Source: Phycisphaerae bacterium
Lineage (GTDB): Bacteria > Planctomycetota > Phycisphaerae > UBA1845
DNA: 56,221 bases
Assembly: GCA_029260115.1 (NCBI GenBank)
Contig: JAJDDW010000103.1
Location: 1 to 56,221 of the forward strand
Direction of reading: 5' to 3'
The translations under genes and the position numbers were made by a program. Below the pieces are notes generated by a model. It ran no database searches. It saw only the letters and a program-made list of their open reading frames with translations, and was not told the DNA's origin. This document shows, in pieces, positions 55,046 through 56,221 of this stretch; within the stretch, counting starts at the first letter, position 1, and the number at the start of each line of letters is the position of its first letter.

Positions 55046-55999
55046 TCAGGATGTTTTTTTCTTATCTCGGTCTAAAAGCCATTGCTCGGCTTTAGCACGA
55101 ATGGTTTCAATGGTCTGATCAACTGCTGCCATGTCCTCGGCACGCATACCTGCCACGGCAGCCATGAATGCATCACGAGCACCAAAAATTTCGCGGTCGT
55201 AAGCCGCCAAGCGCCCCAAAGACAATTCAAACATCATACGATCACTCTTGTGTAACTGAGTAAGATGCAGCCATTTATGCACATCGTCGGCTACCCAGGA
55301 TTCGCCGTGAAAGTCATCTTGCACAAGTGAGCTTGGGTATTTCTTGAGATAATCATCAATAAGTTGTACAGGGACACCGTCCAGTTGATCAAATCGAATC
55401 ATTAGGGTATTTAAGCGTTCATTTTCTCGGTAATACCATCCTGCGATTCCGCCGAACACTGCATCACCCTTCGCTTCTAAATATAAGCAAACCATACCTT
55501 TAGCAGCTCCATCGGCGGTTGCCCAATTCATAAACCGCCAATCCCCATTCGTTTCACTACCTACCCCACCAATAAGCTTAATATTATCTTTCGGCTTCAA
55601 TTGATTTTTTGGACCTCCTGCCGCGACACGAAATGTTCCATAAAAATCCTTGATCACATACGGATATGCAGACTTGTGCATAATCAATTCAACAGTGGCA
55701 CCACCGATATTCTTTCCAACAGCACGATGGTTTCTTTGTGTAACGTTAACGTCACGCCAGAGATACCCCCCATACTTCAATACGCCTGAAGAGTCATCTA
55801 CGTTTGGCTCACGTATTTGTTCAAACGGCCTGCGCTCCATCGGTAAAGTACGCGCAGCAGGAAATCTATTTGCATCCACTTCAGACTGAGCATGGATTGG
55901 AGAAGATAGATAAATTAAGAAAACAAGGGGCACGCTCGCGATTACATGTTTTCGACTTCCTTTCAATAACAATTCCATGCTTAATTCCTGTTTCTTCAT
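55046..55999 (-). CDS. Exported protein of unknown function
   Basis: This is a 317-residue protein with a strong ribosome site (AGGGG, about 7 bases before the ATG at 55999). The N-terminus is a signal peptide (KHVIASVPLVFLIYLSSPIHA, cut near AQS). The mature region is predicted soluble, with WRDVNVTQRNHRAVGKNIGG, DWRFMNWATADGAAKGMVCL and a helical C-terminus (AAVDQTIETIRAKAEQWLLD). I do not recognise a family. It is intact although close to the IS110-type element starting at its upstream side. Confidence 0.6.
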   Translation of the reverse strand: MKKQELSMELLLKGSRKHVIASVPLVFLIYLSSPIHAQSEVDANRFPAARTLPMERRPFEQIREPNVDDSSGVLKYGGYLWRDVNVTQRNHRAVGKNIGGATVELIMHKSAYPYVIKDFYGTFRVAAGGPKNQLKPKDNIKLIGGVGSETNGDWRFMNWATADGAAKGMVCLYLEAKGDAVFGGIAGWYYRENERLNTLMIRFDQLDGVPVQLIDDYLKKYPSSLVQDDFHGESWVADDVHKWLHLTQLHKSDRMMFELSLGRLAAYDREIFGARDAFMAAVAGMRAEDMAAVDQTIETIRAKAEQWLLDRDKKKTS

Positions 56000-56029
56000 G
56001 GTGTTTCCCCTGCAAGTAAATTGAATATT

Positions 56030-56169
56030 GTACGGTGAATTTCTGCAATTCGAGCTTCGGACGGCAACCGTAATAGCCCCGTAGATGGGGATGAAAGCCC
56101 GTTACTCCTAGGTTAGATTATCGAGCGTCGTCTCGAGACTAGCCCAGCTAACGCAAAGGAGCAACGGAC
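56030..56169 (+). ncRNA. Candidate bridge RNA/structured left-end region of the IS110 element
   Basis: The region immediately upstream of the IS110 transposase start is structured. ACGGT (56032-56036) can pair with ACCGT (56067-56071) and encloses GAATT-tctgc-AATTC (56037-56051). Two more hairpins follow: CCCC-gtagat-GGGG (56077-56090) and TCGAG-cgtcgt-CTCGA (56121-56136). IS110-group elements are known to carry an RNA in this position that guides target and donor choice. The element's left boundary cannot be fixed from this window. Confidence 0.5.
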
Positions 56170-56221
56170 ATGAATGATTCTAAGGTATTTGTCGGATTAG
56201 ACTACCACAAAGATTCTGTAC
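56170..56221 (+). CDS. IS110-family transposase, N-terminus only (cut by window end)
   Basis: The first 17 residues, starting MNDSKVFVGLDYHKDSV, match the conserved start of IS110-family DEDD recombinases, in which the Asp of the GLDYHK motif is the first catalytic acid. GGAGC lies 7 bases before the ATG. The remainder, about 300-400 residues and the Ser-containing C-terminal domain, lies beyond the window. It marks the left part of an insertion sequence. The element sits outside the exported-protein gene at 55046-55999 and does not interrupt it. Confidence 0.8.
   Translation, partial: MNDSKVFVGLDYHKDSV

Noticed and set aside
1..56221. tRNA, rRNA, CRISPR and prophage features
   Set aside because: None stood out on reading; no repeat-spacer pattern, ribosomal RNA signature or phage structural gene is visible.

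Overview
The window looks like a chromosomal segment of a Gram-negative bacterium, most likely a planctomycete and perhaps a Phycisphaerae-like lineage. That placement is an inference from gene content, not from a marker gene: DUF1570- and DUF481-type envelope proteins, a cysteine-rich HYR-like secreted protein, a PurS-PurL fusion, a Psd/PssA pair, a type IV pilus/type II secretion-like operon carrying signalling genes, and a ThiF-like E1 with an unusual C-terminal domain. I saw no rRNA, tRNA, CRISPR array or phage module.

Layout. 0-1.2 kb: a secreted trypsin-like protease whose frame stops before the catalytic serine. 1.7-5.3 kb: a nitric-oxide defence block with an Rrf2/NsrR-like regulator diverging from a quinol nitric oxide reductase and a RIC di-iron repair protein, and palindromes in the shared promoter region. 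5.8-9.0 kb: a methyltransferase, a VOC protein and an RhlE-type helicase. 9.3-11.1 kb: psd-pssA, the phosphatidylethanolamine pathway. 11.4-19.9 kb: an HD-GYP/PilZ/HEAT protein, Xaa-Pro aminopeptidase, VanZ-like membrane protein, quinone oxidoreductase and HYR-like secreted protein, closed by a strong terminator.

20.2-36.3 kb is one long leftward gene string, probably a single operon or a few overlapping ones. In transcription order it holds a sensor kinase, a receiver, an HD-GYP protein, a degenerate GGDEF protein, a STAS protein, then PilB/GspE, PilC/GspF, PilM, PilN, PilO and PilP-like proteins and six pilin-like proteins. One pilin-like protein carries an extra globular domain, and another ends in a Pro-Ile microsatellite tail. 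The order suggests that the signalling proteins control the pilus or secretion machine beside them.

36.7-46.7 kb: a class III aminotransferase; an envelope trio (small lipoprotein, DUF481 protein, DUF1570 metallopeptidase); a Ser/Thr kinase; a cysK-JAMM-E1 cluster resembling thiocarboxylate-dependent cysteine synthesis but with no sulfur carrier gene visible; a membrane protein and a Usp. 46.9-54.9 kb: lipA-tmk-holB, a FIST protein on the other strand, and purL-purQ. The right edge cuts into an IS110-family transposase preceded by a structured leader that may encode a bridge RNA.

Strand composition changes across the window. By eye, the + strand is G-richer on the left and C-richer on the right, whatever the coding direction. 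The switch lies around 20-27 kb, close to where rightward and leftward genes converge.
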